A stretch of DNA of 64,000 nt from NCBI RefSeq assembly GCF_037975245.1, contig NC_092572.1, positions 11,667,769 to 11,731,768 of the forward strand, given 5' to 3'. The first letter of the stretch is position 1, and every line of letters begins with the position of its first letter. The notes beneath the pieces were generated by a model, which saw only the letters and a program-made list of their open reading frames with translations, did not search any database and was not told the origin of the DNA. The position numbers and the translations under genes were made by a program. The stretch comes from Apostichopus japonicus (taxonomy: Eukaryota; Echinodermata; Holothuroidea; Aspidochirotida; Stichopodidae). Positions 1 to 13,249 of this stretch are shown piece after piece.

Positions 1-3000
1 CTCATGTTTATTCATTGAAGCTGAACATTTTCTTCACATCATTCGGTTGAGTTTGATAAACTGTTATAAGTAGTAAAACAGTGTTTACTATGAAACTCAG
101 ACTAACTCAGGTTAAAAGTAGAAAATACCTGGAAAGTATTTTCACACCAGCTATCACGACCGACGGAGCTGTCGATATAGGTCAAACACCGTTGCCGCTC
201 ACAGTTTAAATATTCAAATCTCGGCAACTTTGTCAAAACTAGGACGGTCAGTTACCTGTCGTTGACGATAGAGTTACTGCTAGTTTATACCAATCTGCCT
301 TTTTAACTTTTCTATTAAGAGCACAGCCTCCATATGATGTGCTACTGAATACATTGACCAAGTTTAAAGTCTCCAGAAATACAGAAAGCCTATCAAAGGG
401 TCATTGTAAAGTAATCCTGTCTTTTGCTTAAATTTCCTTCCGATGATCAATGCTGCTGTTAGAGTGTGCCGATTAGAATGATGGAAGAACATGTTTGTTG
501 CCGATAATTTTTTTTTTTTAAGTAGCTGTGTCAAAACTCGAAACTGCTCAAACTTGCCACGAAAATAAAGTCGATGCAAACGATTGCACAACAGAAAAAT
601 CAATCGCTTTGGCAGTTTGCCTTGATTAAATATAAAACAAAACGAATCATTTAAATTTGGAGGGGAACAGAGTCATTTCCTAAAATATTTGTGATGTTGG
701 TTTGAAAAATACTTCAGGAAATGTGTTGTTCTTGTTGACATATATACAATACTGGTATGCATTACATTTTCACTTACGTGTGCCCTTTTCCTCGATTCCC
801 CTCCCCCCTTCCCCGCCCCCTTCTTCAAACTATACCATCAATAAGTAAAATCTTTTTTGATCAATTTTCAGACTACAATACAAATTATAAACTACAACTC
901 CTTTATGCTTCTAATTTGGTACAAACTGTTACAACGAGAGCAAAATCTAACAAAAAACTTTGCAGAATTAACGTAACTTTTGTTTTTACTGAATTTAGTC
1001 CACCCCACATCACAGAAAAAGACATACTTATGTAAATCATTTAAGAAGCCAAAACGTTTTCAGAATGCAATTAAAAATAGTAAAACTTTCTTGGGAAACA
1101 AAATGCAGTCATCAGCTCAATCTCCATGCCTACTGTATCCTCTAGACGAACAGCCTATTCATTTCGACGGTTATCTCATCAAATATATCTGCTCGACCTC
1201 CAAAACGCCTGAAATTAATTTGACAAAATCACACCGCAAAACTTTCATTCCCATGATTGGCTGTCATAGCATATATATAGCTTGTCGTTTCTGAAAACTT
1301 GATCGTTTCACAATTATCAAAGATTTCCTCGAATTTCAAATCCATTTAACGAGATTAACATTTCACTATAGAATTAACTTAATCAGATTCTCGGCCCATA
1401 ATACCCCTTCTTTCTTTTATCAGTTTTGACGTCTTATGAAACTTTCCCCCGTCAGACTTTGGGAGATATGAGAGAAAAATTTACTGAAAACAAGAGGTGT
1501 CCATGTTTGGCCATAAGCGATCTCCTTGGGTGGAATTTCAGTTATTTTTGGCAATGCTGGCTGTGACTAAGCAATGCTATCCCTCGCCCACATGACGGGA
1601 TGGCGACAGAAGTCCGACTCCACAGCCAATGACTTTAATTGCACCAGAAATTATAGCGTAAAATTAATCCTGGGTGCCTGGCGCCGACGCCGCGAGGGGA
1701 AAACAATGGGCAGGTTGCAATAACACACAGGAAAAGTATTTAATCAATCGGTTCGTAACTTTGGCTAAGATTCTTCCACTCTTGGGAAAGAAAACCACCC
1801 CAGTAGCAGGAATAGAACACTCATGCATAACATCTGTTGAGCTAATCTCAAACAGCATCTCGTGGGACGGGGTCGTTTCCTCAGTCTCCTGGGAAGAAGA
1901 TGTTACCAGATGCGGAGAGAGGACAGGAGAGGGAAGAGGGGAAGGGGAGCTAGGAGAGGCAAGAGCATTCATAAATAGTTAGCTGTAACCGGTTCTGTCT
2001 GAAACATCTGGTCAAGTGTCACAACAACAAAAAATAATGCAGAAGCACGGAGATGGTGAATCATCCGAATTGATTTACTGAGGTGTGCTACATTCAATCT
2101 GCTAATTGTTTTCTCGCAACCTCCTTTCTCCTTCTGCATTTTCATCTGAGCTAAAGATCATCTCCAGTCAAAACAAATTCCAGCAGAAAGTGTAGTCTGA
2201 CCTAGTTGCTCTGGTTCAAACAATTTTTGGAATGATGGAGAGAGGGTTTGCCAAACTTATTACCACCCCATAAATGAATTTTTTTTTTAAATTATATATT
2301 AAAATACAGGGCAAATTCTACACACTGATACACACTGCCGTTAAGTTTAAAATCGCCCCTAGACTTTATAGAGAGGGTACAATTATTATCATTATTAAAG
2401 ACCAAACAAAACTTTTATTTTTATGAGTTTCATCTTCCAAATTGTCAGTGATTTGTTTTACCATCCCACACCCTTCTAGTTGGCCTTTCTTTCTTTTCTT
2501 AAAAGTTGTCTCAGTTCTTGTAATTATTTTTTTTCAAAAGGTGGCAAAAAAAAGGGGAATGAGTAATGCATTTGTTTACTTAAGGGAGGGAAACCATTTG
2601 CCAAGTCCATCATGTAAACTAGCCCTCCTCTCTTAAGTCTAAAAATCAAAGATGCTGAAAATAGTTCTTTTATTTACATAAACCTTTGTACATTTAAGTC
2701 TGATGATAAACAGAACATGAAAATAAAAAAAATAAGTGAAATTCACTGTTTAAAAGAGAAAACAGGAAAATTTATGGGAGAACCTGACGGGCTACTCGTT
2801 AAGCCCCTCTTCCCGCACCCCTGAGAGGCAAGAGAGAGACGTGAAATGTCGATTCGTTAGAGAAGATGAGAGTAAGGAACATTTTACTGTTTTCTCTCTT
2901 TTTACGATCATTCTGTGTGAACACATTGTATGTTTAGTGTTGGGAATAAACAAGATAAATAACAGCCCCAAAACCTTATGTCGGCCAAACATCGCGAACG

Positions 3001-6000
3001 CCATCAATCACCACTTTTTGTTTTACATTCTAGTTCACCGAGAGAGTCGACTGGACTGTGCGACCCGCAGATTAAATCAAAACCCCCTCTCCTCCTCACA
3101 TTTTAATACAGCTTATTAAGTCTGTCGTTTTTCTTCTTTTACTGCCTCGTGTTTATTTAGAGGGACACGTCGGGGAGGGAGAGAGCTTCATAATAGCAAT
3201 TGCCTTTCTTTGTTTACAGAGATCATTAACGGGCTGACTCTGGCCTGTCCCTTCCCGTTTCCAAACCATGCATCACTATTAGCTCCTACAAACAATGTTC
3301 TGTCAAAAATGAAAAACTTACACTTAACTTTTTTAATGGTAGCATTAAAAAGAAAAGAGCAACAACATCGGCTATTCGAAGATTAGGCCGGTACTAACAA
3401 TTTCTTGTGCGTGATGGGCTAATTCATCTTATCACGAGGAGTTTTCCACCGCATCAAAACACTCGTAGACGTCGGTAGTAAAAGTAAGAGAGGTACGCAT
3501 TAGGTGAGCAAAGAGAGGAGGAGGAGGGGGAGGGAGACACGAAAAAACGTTTTGCTAGAAAGCCTAGAAGCCTGTTCCGTGCAGAATCACCAGAAGTATT
3601 GCCATCTGATTCATATAATATAATTCCCAGCAGCCTTCAGAATATAAACCAAGGTGTGTATAGTCAACGTAGATTGATGTACGATTCTACATGTGTTGTT
3701 GCCCCCATACTGGAGGTTACAGAAACATTCACATGCTACTTGTATATAACTACTACAACAGCAGGAGTACAACTGAATGAGTAGAACATCATCAGAACAA
3801 CATTGTAAGTACACAACTTAATGAGTACAAACTAAGAAGCATTCCCCCTTGGTATTGGTACTGGTACAGGTCTGTAAGTGCAAGAACATGTAAGAGTGCA
3901 GAGCCTGACTGAAAGTTGGACTATAGGTTATGGAAGGCCAATCAGCTACCTTCAAAGACATCCCTCCCTTACCCCCCTGCAGGATACCGGTTTGCTCTAT
4001 CTTTCCATTCCTAACAGGTTCAAATCTGCAAAATTGTCATATACCACTTAGAACGCGGACAGAATAGCATTCACCAGGGGAGGCTGACAGTTCTGACGGT
4101 TAAATCAAACATTTTTATGAATTATTCCACAATTCATGACAAAAATATATGTGCAAAATACAGAAAAAAAGTTGCAAGATTACCTTTGTTATTTGAAACT
4201 TAGACAAGACAAAATTAACTCTGACGCTAGGACTGATGACAACCTGAATTCAAAATAACTTATACTGTTTTTTCTACTCTTCGTTTTATTAATAAATTTT
4301 ATGGCTTTTCCTTCTTCTTCCTTTGCTAATGATCTACAATTATCTCTTGTGATATGGAAAAGAGGGTCTCAGAGCTGCTGCAAGTAAGTGAGCAGAAATC
4401 GTCAGTTTCTCTTTCTAACTTTATGATGTGGAGGCCAAAAGGATCCCAGTCTGAATTACTTAATCGCAGCAAGATAAGTATCTCCTTTTTTCCCCGGATA
4501 GAATAGAAAAATTTCTCCGCCAAGCATCGCTAATGAAAATGGGATGTTTTTTCGACAAAATCAATGATTCTTAGAAGCCTGAGTTTTCATTCATCAATCA
4601 AGTTGAAAATAAGATTGATGGTTGCCATGGGGACATATATTTCCATGTCCCTACAAGTCAGGTGACGTGCTCTCTGTTAATAGTCTGCCCAGTAATCATC
4701 ACTTAAAAAGCTAACAGCCCTGGATGATCATATGATCCCTTGCGTTTAGACATCTCTGATCTTTTTCATCGCCGTTTGTTTGTTCAAGTTCTGTTAAGTT
4801 TCAAGACTCATATTAACTAAGTATGAGTCCTCACTACGATCCAGCCGTCGTCAAAGGCTCAAGAATGCAGTCCATAAAGACACTATTTATTCAGTGTAAC
4901 CCAGATATTACTCTTGTCGGCTCGATGGGATTCCTAACTCGAGATCTTGTCCCGTAAACCTTTCTCATTGCATATCATTCATCGGGATTCTGATTGCTTG
5001 TACAGGGACAAACTGTTAATTGTTACCAGAGCTCCCACATGCTGGATGCAGAGACAACTTTAAGGAACAGGTTCAGGTTTGGAATAGAATTTCCTCCTGT
5101 TTTCTAGCTCGGCCCAAGATGTCAAAATCAGTCAAGAATATAAACTCAAGATGGGAAAGTAGTTCAAACATTGTACAAAGCTGAGGATATTTAAGGAAAA
5201 TTTAGTTGATCAACTGTAACAAAAGTTAGAATAATGCAGTTTCACCACACCTTTGCAAACCAAGTTTTACCCTCAACTATTAGGGGGAAAAGGCCACAAT
5301 GTTGGAAAAAAACAGACATATATATATATATAATTCTGTTTTTAGCAGTTGCAGTTGCTATGTGTTTAATTTAATACTGAATTGTCAGATTTCTATGGTA
5401 TCAGTACCTATACTTCCAATTAACAAGAATTTGGGCATATTCTGGTAAATTAAGAGCAATTCCATAATCTAGTGGGATGTCCTAAGTTTGCCTAAGTGCA
5501 ATCTGAGTAATATACTTTTGTTTGGTCTGGATCAAATTTGTGAATATTAGAAGAGAAGTCGTTCCTGTTGACTATACAATGATAAATATATCCTTCCATA
5601 TTGCCTGCATCTTAGGTTGTTCACCCACAATCCTAAACACTTTGCCTATTGACATAGATCTAAGACGCACAGCCTTAACAGCTCTGACATCATCAAGCCT
5701 TCCTGTAACACCTACCACAAGGAGATTGGTTTGTAATAAAAGACTAAAAATAGAGAAATGTGAAAAAATTCTCAATTTAGGGATCCTCTAAGAGGACAGC
5801 CATCCTTCTAGCATCCCCAATGTTGTAGATTAAAATCGATGAAAGGAGAAGTTTTAAAGCCGCTATTTTTGCATAATTGCTGACCTGTTGGACTCTACAC
5901 CAAACGTACAATCGCAATTAGTAGTTTGCTAACCGGATTCAAAATTCATTTCAAAAATCACAAAAAGAAAAAGTTTCAAGATTTTCAAAACTTTCAGTAA

Positions 6001-6878
6001 TGGTTTTGAGAAAGCTGCTGGGAAAACAAAAGGACTTTTAACAATCGAAAATTATGTCTTCAATTATTGCTAATAAAAATTTAAAAAGAGTAACGGCAGG
6101 GTCAACCACTATTTGAGTACAAAATTTGAGTGATACCTAAAATGTTTGATGAATTCGTTGGGAGATAATGGCGTACCACCGAATGCAAGACGGCAGCTTT
6201 AAGCAGGAGTGCGTGTGTTGCGGTTTACATTTCCACCACTCGTCATTCAATACTTTTCAATTTCATGGTAAACACATGCTGCTGATGGAATCCTTTGCCG
6301 TTAACCAAACATTAACACATCAGGCTCTCACCGTCATTGATTTTTTTTTTTTTTTTTTTCCCCGTTCTTATTTTCCACCCCTATTTTTCTTTTTTCTCGA
6401 GCCATGACTCTCAAAAGATGTTAATGAAATGTTAAAAGAGCTGGTATTGATCTTCAATATCTTTATATTTATCGAGAGTAAAGAAATCATGAGAATTAGA
6501 CCGTGGGCGTTTCGATCGTACAAGGTTATGAAAGGGACTCGTTTCCATACATATTGTACACTGCAGTTTGTCGGAAACGTATGAATCCTAGCTAGGAGGA
6601 AAAACCTGTTAAATGACAACTAACTTGGAGATGAAAGGACCCAGCCACCATTGGAAATGAAATATATCTGATGTGCATACACAGGCTATGAACCACCACC
6701 CTGAGGTGTCTGTGTTTCATAAAGAAATTAATTGCCAAATGAGCTCAATTTGAAAGGGGTTTGCTGAGAGCTATTCCACACTGACATATCGTACATCAAT
6801 GTTTAGGATAGGAAATACGATTGTACAAATTCCTTATAAATTAGAAACACGTTTTATATTTGCAAACTGCAATCTTAC
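1..6878 (-). other. Intron 3' of the Ig3 exon (partial)
   Basis: The stretch is AT-rich and non-coding in appearance. It has homopolymer T tracts (for example near 6340-6360) and a short TA run near 5321. I looked on the minus strand for an exon carrying the second half of an Ig domain (G-x-Y-x-C flanked by splice sites) and found none. Short ORFs here lack family resemblance. Confidence 0.6.
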
Positions 6879-7017
6879 CTTCCGACAGGGAGTTCCCCGG
6901 TCTGCTTCTTCCAACTCAAGTCAGGGGGTGGATCTCCCGCCACTTCACATCTGAACAGGACCGTCTCGCCTGGTTCAGCGATGATATCTTCTGGTACCAC
7001 AAGGAATGTTGGTGTAG
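6879..7017 (-). CDS. robo: Roundabout receptor exon: first half of Ig3
   Basis: This exon has two bases completing an alanine codon, then 45 codons plus two bases. It opens with TPTFLVVPEDIIAEPGETV and continues with VLFRCEVAGDPPPDLSWKKQ and TGELPVGR. Vertebrate Robo Ig3 has the parallel [30 protein letters not shown] and ELPKSR, so order and spacing agree well. The acceptor is GATCGTATAG and the donor is AG|GTAAGATT, in phase 2. The second half of Ig3, with its Y-x-C motif, should follow at lower coordinates. I scanned 1-6878 on the minus strand for such an exon and found no candidate, so the next intron is probably longer than 6.8 kb. Confidence 0.9.
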
Positions 7018-7815
7018 CTATACGATCAAATGACAACATGATATCACAGATTATGAAGGGTACAAATTTAATTCAAGCATTCATGTTCAGCAATGACAAG
7101 GGGGTTTGGGGTGTGGGGGGTGGTGGTTTATGGGACTGCAGCCCCAGTGTCTGGGTCAACTAGGGAATGTGAGACAAAGATTAAGATATTCTCATTTTCA
7201 TATAATGCACTTTAAAAGGGGGCCGGACGACCTTGTCGATGTCATTTAAAGTCTTGAATATTCATCAGACCTAACACTAAGGACAATTGAGATAATCTTC
7301 CCACCCCCGCAAAATGTTTCAGTTGAGTACAATATAAATTAATACATTTTCATGCAGAGTATACAGTGATGTATGCGGATGGCTGACCACCCCCACCTGC
7401 CCACAAAAGAAATGTTGGTGGGTCCTGGCATGATGCATTCACATTCACAATTCACCAGGAGTAATCATCACAGTTATATACAGTACTCACAACTTGTTGC
7501 CCACCCTCATGAGAACTAATTTCAACAGGCAAATTAGCCAGTAAATACATGTCCAGGTGGTCTTGAGAAGTAATGACTCATTTAAGCCCACCCATTAAGT
7601 AGATAGCATATAAGTGGGACATAAGTGGGACAAACAAGTCAACTTTAATGATTCCCCCCACCAACTCTTTACCGCTACATCTTAAACATATGCGACTGAG
7701 AATATGTGTGATGTTTCTCGATCCCACCTACATACATGCAGCATTTAAGTGGGTTTAACTCCAGATGACAGTCACCGAATGAATTGCAATATGTTAAACA
7801 ATTAAATACAATTAC
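7018..7815 (-). other. Robo intron, 798 bp, between Ig2 and Ig3
   Basis: This is the shortest intron of the visible gene, running from donor GTAATTG to acceptor GTATAG. It splits a codon after its first base (phase 1), exactly at the Ig2-Ig3 domain boundary. It contains short C- and G-rich runs and no recognisable element. Confidence 0.85.
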
Positions 7816-7912
7816 CTCTGACAGTAAGATTTGCCGGGCTGCTCTTCACAGGATCATCCACAGCCACATTGAATGCAGTACAGACGTAAGACCCAGCATC
7901 TTCCAATCTCAC
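7816..7912 (-). CDS. robo: Roundabout receptor exon: second half of Ig2
   Basis: This short exon has 32 codons plus one base and closes Ig2. VRLEDAGSYVCTAFNVAVDD contains the D-A-G-x-Y-x-C motif with the F-strand cysteine, and SSPANLTVR forms the G strand with an N-glycosylation sequon. Joined to the preceding exon it reads NLMISSVRLEDAGSYVC, as expected for a continuous Ig E-F region. The acceptor is TTTTCTTTCATTTAAG (AAG rather than CAG) and the donor is GTAATTG, in phase 1. The two Ig2 exons total 285 nt and again make a 1-1 module. The exon is too short to stand out as an ORF and was found from the conserved Ig motif. Confidence 0.9.
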
Positions 7913-8030
7913 CTTAAATGAAAGAAAACATACAATTGATAATTCTGAATTAATTATTACCCAACTCACTTTATATCTCAGATCATCACAATATGATGAG
8001 CTGATATAACATGATTACTAAATCACCTTA

Positions 8031-8110
8031 ATAAAAAATAATAATAATAAATGAGACTTATATAGTGCCAAATCAGTATACAAAGGCCACTGCTCAAGGT
8101 GCTTTACAAA
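8031..8110. repeat. Interspersed repeat fragment with an AAT-rich end
   Basis: An AATAATAATAAT tract is followed by GAGACTTATATAGTGCC and CTGCTCAAGGTGCTTTACAA. This combination of a trinucleotide tail with a 'tatatagYgcc ... gctttacaa' stretch resembles a widespread interspersed repeat end in marine invertebrate genomes, from memory. I cannot assign a family. Confidence 0.45.
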
Positions 8111-10410
8111 GAAAGCAGATTAATTTACAAAAGACCAAATGAAATGATGGGTCTTAAGAAGACTTTTGACAGTTATTTGCAGGGTCCATGCACAGCCATC
8201 TAATTCTACGATCAGATTCTGCAGGTCCAGAATGGTTCAATTAGCAATAATTAAACATGAACATAATTATTGAATTGTCCATAATCCATACAAATATGAA
8301 TTAATATTTTTACACAACAAAGTAGATACATATGTGTTAATGTTTCTAATGTGACATACCCCTTTAATGTAGTTGCAAATTCTTTTTTTTTTCAACTGAT
8401 CCAAATGAGAGATGCTCCTTTAAAGGGAGTTACCAATCTTTTAATGTTTCAAATTGACATATATATACATACTATATTAAGAAAGGTTTTTTTTTTTTTT
8501 TTTTGTCTTTCCCATGATCATGGAGTTGGGGAAGCATATCTGCTCATCCGTGATACATTACATATATTAAAAGTGGAATCCAAGATATACAGTATATACA
8601 AAAGAAAAATATGAAAAAATAAATATATAGTATTAATTCTATCTTCTCATCAGTGATACACTCCATTTATTAAAAGTTGAATCCAAAATATATATATATA
8701 TATAGATACAAAAAAAAATATGAAAAAATCTATACATAGTATTAATTAATTTTCCTCTACATAGCTAGCTCTTGATTTATCAGTTTACATTACATCATAA
8801 TGTCAACACATGAATCATACTGTATACAAGGTAATACAACATTTAGCAAATTGCCATATCAGGGCTGCTATGACTTTGTGCTTCATTCATCCAATTGTCA
8901 CAAAGTAGGCCTGTAATTAAATCAAAATGAATTAATCATTTTAATGCTCACGGATTTTTTTTTTTTTCATTCGGTTACCGAAAAGTATTTGACAGTGTTT
9001 GGACAGTGGGGTTTCATCACTGCAAATTGGCACCAAACTCAGGAGAAATATTGTTCTGCTAGATTTGTAAGGGAAGCTATAATTTATCTAGCATCTTCAG
9101 GTCTTGTATACACAAACATATCCTGAGAGAAGGAAAGTTTAGATGGATATTTGGGGGGGGGGGGAGGAGACAGAGACACAGATATAAAGAAGATTTAGCT
9201 AAGTCAAAGAAGTTTAACTGCTGTGCATCGACCAATTCAATTTTTAAAGTCAGCAAACACTTCTTGCAATTTCTTTTGGAGGAGAGAGACTTGTGTAAGC
9301 AACCGATTCATCATAAGATTGGCTCACAGCTGCAGTAGTCTGCGGGGTAATACTGTACAAATAAACATGGCGAGATGGATGTGAGACTGTGGTGCGAAAT
9401 TTGTTTTAAAATGGCCAAAGATTGATGATCGCAAGACCCAGTTTTTAGAGTCTGATCTGGTAAGCTGTGAAGATGGATGGTGAAAGAATGGTGTCTGCGG
9501 TTCCAAGACATTTACATCATAAAAATGATTCCATTGCCAGAATTTACATCTATACAGGACGAAACATGTCACCATCAACTATCTAGTCAAGAAATCTCTA
9601 CTGCAAGATATTTGTCATCATCATGATCATGATGGACCAAAATATAATTTTCAACCAACCAATCATCTCCTCCCTACTATAATCTTTTCATTTCGTCGTA
9701 ATGACTTTAACTACAACTTCAACAGGGCAAGAGTTTAATGTTTACCTGGACACACAGCAGACTGCAAACAAGTGAAGAGCACTACGTGCCCGCAGCCAAT
9801 CTTCACCACTGTGACCCTCTTGACCACTCCCCCTACCCCCTCCCCTCTCCCAACCGTCACAGATCATTTGAGAATATATTAGATCCAACGCCATTGGAGA
9901 AAAATTGTCCTATCCCTTCCTCCTACAGGTGTATATGATATTTTTCTCCACTTTACAGACACTCTTGTTCTTTCTCATCAATGTTTTAAATTCCATGCAA
10001 ATTTAACTTCAAGCTCGATTCAAAAGTTTTTCCTCGAAACTGCAACATGGAAATAAACAAATTTAGGACACCCGACCGTCCGTAAAATAACCGGGTAGAA
10101 ACACCAGTTCACTTCCGATCATCAAAACAGATCACCAGATAAAAACTTAGAATGTTCAACGCTAAGTGGATTAGGAAGAAACATTATCACACCCCAAATT
10201 TAGAAGCATAACTGCCAAGGATAATTCCCTGAGTTGTTTCACAATCGCATAAACCATTTTCTCTTCGTAATTTCCGATTCTCTGTTTTGCTTTGGAGTGA
10301 ACTTATTTTGGACCCAGCAATATTAACGTACAGGATCTCCATGTCTTTCTTATTCTCTCTTTACTTTTCTGCCCTTATTTTTTTTTTTTACTTTTTCCTT
10401 TCTTTTATTT

Positions 10411-10425
10411 CCCCCCCCCCCCCCC
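10411..10425. repeat. Poly(dC) run of 15
   Basis: Fifteen consecutive cytosines after a T-rich stretch. Confidence 0.97.
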
Positions 10426-11279
10426 TTCCTTCTTCAAGGGATGCATCATGATTCCTGCTGGATGACAAATTCTCTGGTATGACAAACCCTCGAATTACTT
10501 CTGACAGCTTTATCATACATTTCATTTGGCCTGTCTCTTCCCATACTTGTCTATTGTAAAGTATGGATCACAACATTAAAACCAAAGTCTTTTAAAGCCA
10601 ACATCAAAGGTTGAATACCCTGCAGAACAGAAAACATTTTACGCTACATTTAATCACGATCCGGCAGGGAGTATCGGAAAGACGACTGTTGTCATATCTT
10701 CTTTCCATATTCGTAAGGGTTGGAAAAGACCAAAAAAAAAAGAAAAAAAAGGAAAAATGCTCTACGGAGTAAGGAGAAGCATTCTCGCAGCAGAAATGGG
10801 TTATGAGCAGCTCTGATATCACAAATCACATTCACTACTACAAGTTAGACCTAGTATCCGACTTTATTATTAGAGAACCGATGGACGACACGAGGCCGAC
10901 GTAAAACAATTTTCAGAAGTCCGAATGCTGGGTTCATCCATCCGTTACCTCGCGGGGTGTATAACGTCAAAGTGGGGAGCCCTCCTGTGATGGCCGTTGT
11001 CGTGGCAATGAAATCCACTTTACTGGCACTACTACTAGACTGGAAAATGTGTCAGAGGCTTGACTGGGATTTGAAGGTTTGCCTATTTGCTCTCTAAGCA
11101 TGTAGCGAGTGATTTGTCCTCGTTTAATCACGTTGAGGCTTTCTAAAAATTAACACTACCAAAAGTTGGAGCTCAAAGTTAGATCACGATATTCAAAATG
11201 TTAATGCTTTGTTTTGTTATTGAAAGTCATCTCGATCATGGCATGGCACAGCATCCTGCTAGATGGAAGTTCTCTTGGA

Positions 11280-11321
11280 TGACCTTTGACCTTCAGGGTC
11301 CTCCTTTGACCTTCTGGGTCA
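11280..11321 (-). promoter_or_regulatory. Cluster of nuclear-receptor half-sites including a perfect DR1
   Basis: TGACCTTTGACCT at 11280-11292 reads AGGTCA-A-AGGTCA on the minus strand, a perfect direct repeat with one-base spacing (DR1), the element bound by HNF4 and RXR heterodimers. A diverged copy of the segment follows, giving another AGGTCA (minus strand, 11307-11312) and GGGTCA (plus strand, 11316-11321). It lies about 165 bp into the intron after the first Ig2 exon. Binding is inferred only from sequence. Confidence 0.4.
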
Positions 11322-11457
11322 CGAGAGACTTGCCTCACTTGCCTATGGGATAATCCTACAACCGTGTCAGAAAGCAAATTTACGTCTTTCTGATTCTACC
11401 TACGTCGTCGTCTCAAAAATTTAAATTTTTATAAACTAAGATGATGTTTAGACTCAC

Positions 11458-11645
11458 AGATGAGATCATTAGATTGTAGTCCTCCATAATCTGTAACCTG
11501 TCCGTTTCTTCAATTGGTTCGTCGTCCTTCTCCCATCCCACTTCCGGTATCGGATTACCCTTAGGTGGGATGCACTCCAATACCACATCGTTTCCCAGGA
11601 TAGCAACCGTTGAAGATGGCCCTGGACGAAAATCTGGTCGTAGGT
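11458..11645 (-). CDS. robo: Roundabout receptor exon: first half of Ig2
   Basis: This exon encodes the first half of Ig2. Two bases complete a tyrosine codon split with the preceding exon, followed by 62 codons. The sequence runs from YLRPDFRPGPSS through VVLECIPPKGNPIPEVGWEK to DYNLMISS. The LRPDFRPGPS opening and the E-C-x-P-P-[KR]-G-[NH]-P-x-P-x-x-x-W-[EK]-K-D stretch are the strongest Robo signature in the window; vertebrate Robo has the similar LRDDFRQNPS and ECQPPRGHPEP. The acceptor is CTTTTTCTTTGGCAG and the donor after TCA TCT is GTGAGTC, in phase 0. An intron of about 37.4 kb separates this exon from the Ig1 exons. A generic Ig superfamily receptor is a much weaker alternative. Confidence 0.93.
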
Positions 11646-12560
11646 CTGCCAAAGAAAAAGAAAAAGAAAGAATGTTGACTATCATGATACAGAAGACTGA
11701 CTTATACGTTTCATTCCTGAGCAAAAATGGATCATTTTTCATCTTATTGGTTAGGCCAGGCCGTTTACTGAGTATCTTCGAATTACTATGTAGTTATATG
11801 CAGCTGAGATAAACAGTATCAGCCTATCAGGGTCACCATGCTAACAAATGGAATAACTTTAGACAATTAGCTATTGTGGCATGAGTCACAAAACCTTTTG
11901 TACAGCTCTGTATCAATTAAATCTACAATTGCTGAGCAGCTTCCTGAATATACTGTATTATACCACCCTCCCGCCAGCTTGGATCGAAACTAGGTCATTT
12001 CTGGCTTGTGCATTAGTATTGGGTCATATCAGGAATGCAACTTGGATATATCTAGAGGGCCTTACAGCTAGCTAAATAATTAGTTTCTCATATTGCACCC
12101 TTCCATTTCTCACTTTTCCCTCTCCCATCCTATCCCTGCCCCTTCCCTTCCGCCTCCTCTCTCCCCTCCTTCCACATCAAATTCTACCTAAAAATCATTT
12201 TTAAATAGGCTGTATTACTCATTTTGCAAGGATCTGTACATCATAATGATACCTGCAAGGTAGCCAATCCCTGATGGTACAAGGATGCAATAAAGAGGTA
12301 GTGTGATCAGTGATGTGATCAGTGATGTGAGAGTTAAAATTCCTTTTCAAATACATCATAACCCTATTCTCTTACTGGAAAGCCTTTATGGGAAAGATCA
12401 ATTTTCTGATATTCCCTTAGGTTATGACCTTTGCTAACCATGTTGCCCCAAACTAATCTTTAAGTGAATTCTAAAATGATAAACTTTCAGCCTTAAGTGG
12501 TTCTGAAGGGTGTATATACAATACTTGCTCTCCCCCTACCCTACTCATTATGATTCAGCT

Positions 12561-12573
12561 TGACCTATGACCT
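12561..12573 (-). promoter_or_regulatory. Perfect DR1 nuclear-receptor site
   Basis: TGACCTATGACCT reads AGGTCA-T-AGGTCA on the minus strand, a second perfect DR1, about 0.9 kb upstream of the first Ig2 exon in the 37-kb intron. It and the 11280 cluster lie on either side of that exon. Confidence 0.35.
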
Positions 12574-13249
12574 CACATAAATTGATATGAAACAAGCTCA
12601 ATATTACACTATGTATATATACTTTGCGTGGTAATGAATGAATGAGCGCTATGTATGATCTGAAACTGAACAAAGTGCTGAACCTAAGTCTCCTATATGC
12701 ATGCATGCATCGGTTCAGCTAGTTTTCACCACTGATCATCCACTGTGCAATACGCAGACCCATACATAAACAGTTCTTTAGTATGTATATTACAGAAGAC
12801 TTAAAATATCTAAAGAGACAAAATGTTAACTGGACAATCTCATATATTAAACTTGACCTTTCTTTTTCCTTTACATACAATCCTCCCATGGTACCCCCCC
12901 CCCCCCTTCCCTCCCTCTAAGTTAAGGAACAATTCATTTCCTGTCTAAGTATCAAGTAAACTAAAAGACCAGATCAGACCATGCATGCATAAGTACTGTT
13001 AAACTAGACACCCTGTGGTATTTAGTTAAATTATCATCCTACAAACTGCATATTATAATCAAATCAATCACAGCGAGCGACCCAGCTCTCTCCCTCTGGG
13101 GAACTTCCCCTTACTTCTTCAGAACCATCCTGTGTTATAATCCAGTGTTGCCCAAAGCATGGTATGCACAAGGCAACATGTTGGGATATACCAAGATATG
13201 GTGGAATTCAACATAGCTTAATATTAACACTGGATGCATTATGTATACC

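Larger units (their letters stand above)
7913..11457 (-). other. Robo intron, about 3.5 kb, inside Ig2
   Basis: This phase 0 intron splits the Ig2 domain between its E and F strands. It carries a trinucleotide-tailed repeat fragment at 8031-8110, T-rich tracts, a poly(dC) run of 15 at 10411 and a cluster of nuclear-receptor half-sites near its start at 11280-11321. I see no other coding exon in it. Confidence 0.8.

Noticed and set aside
3990-4040. GGTTCAAATCT resembling a tRNA B box
   Set aside because: No A box or foldable tRNA shape lies at the correct distance.
5522-5791. Overlapping frames on both strands (89 and 67 codons)
   Set aside because: No motif, no splice sites in the expected place, and no Ig features for the missing robo exon.
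1-6878. Expected robo exon with the second half of Ig3
   Set aside because: I scanned for the minus-strand G-x-Y-x-C pattern with splice sites and found no candidate, so none is annotated.
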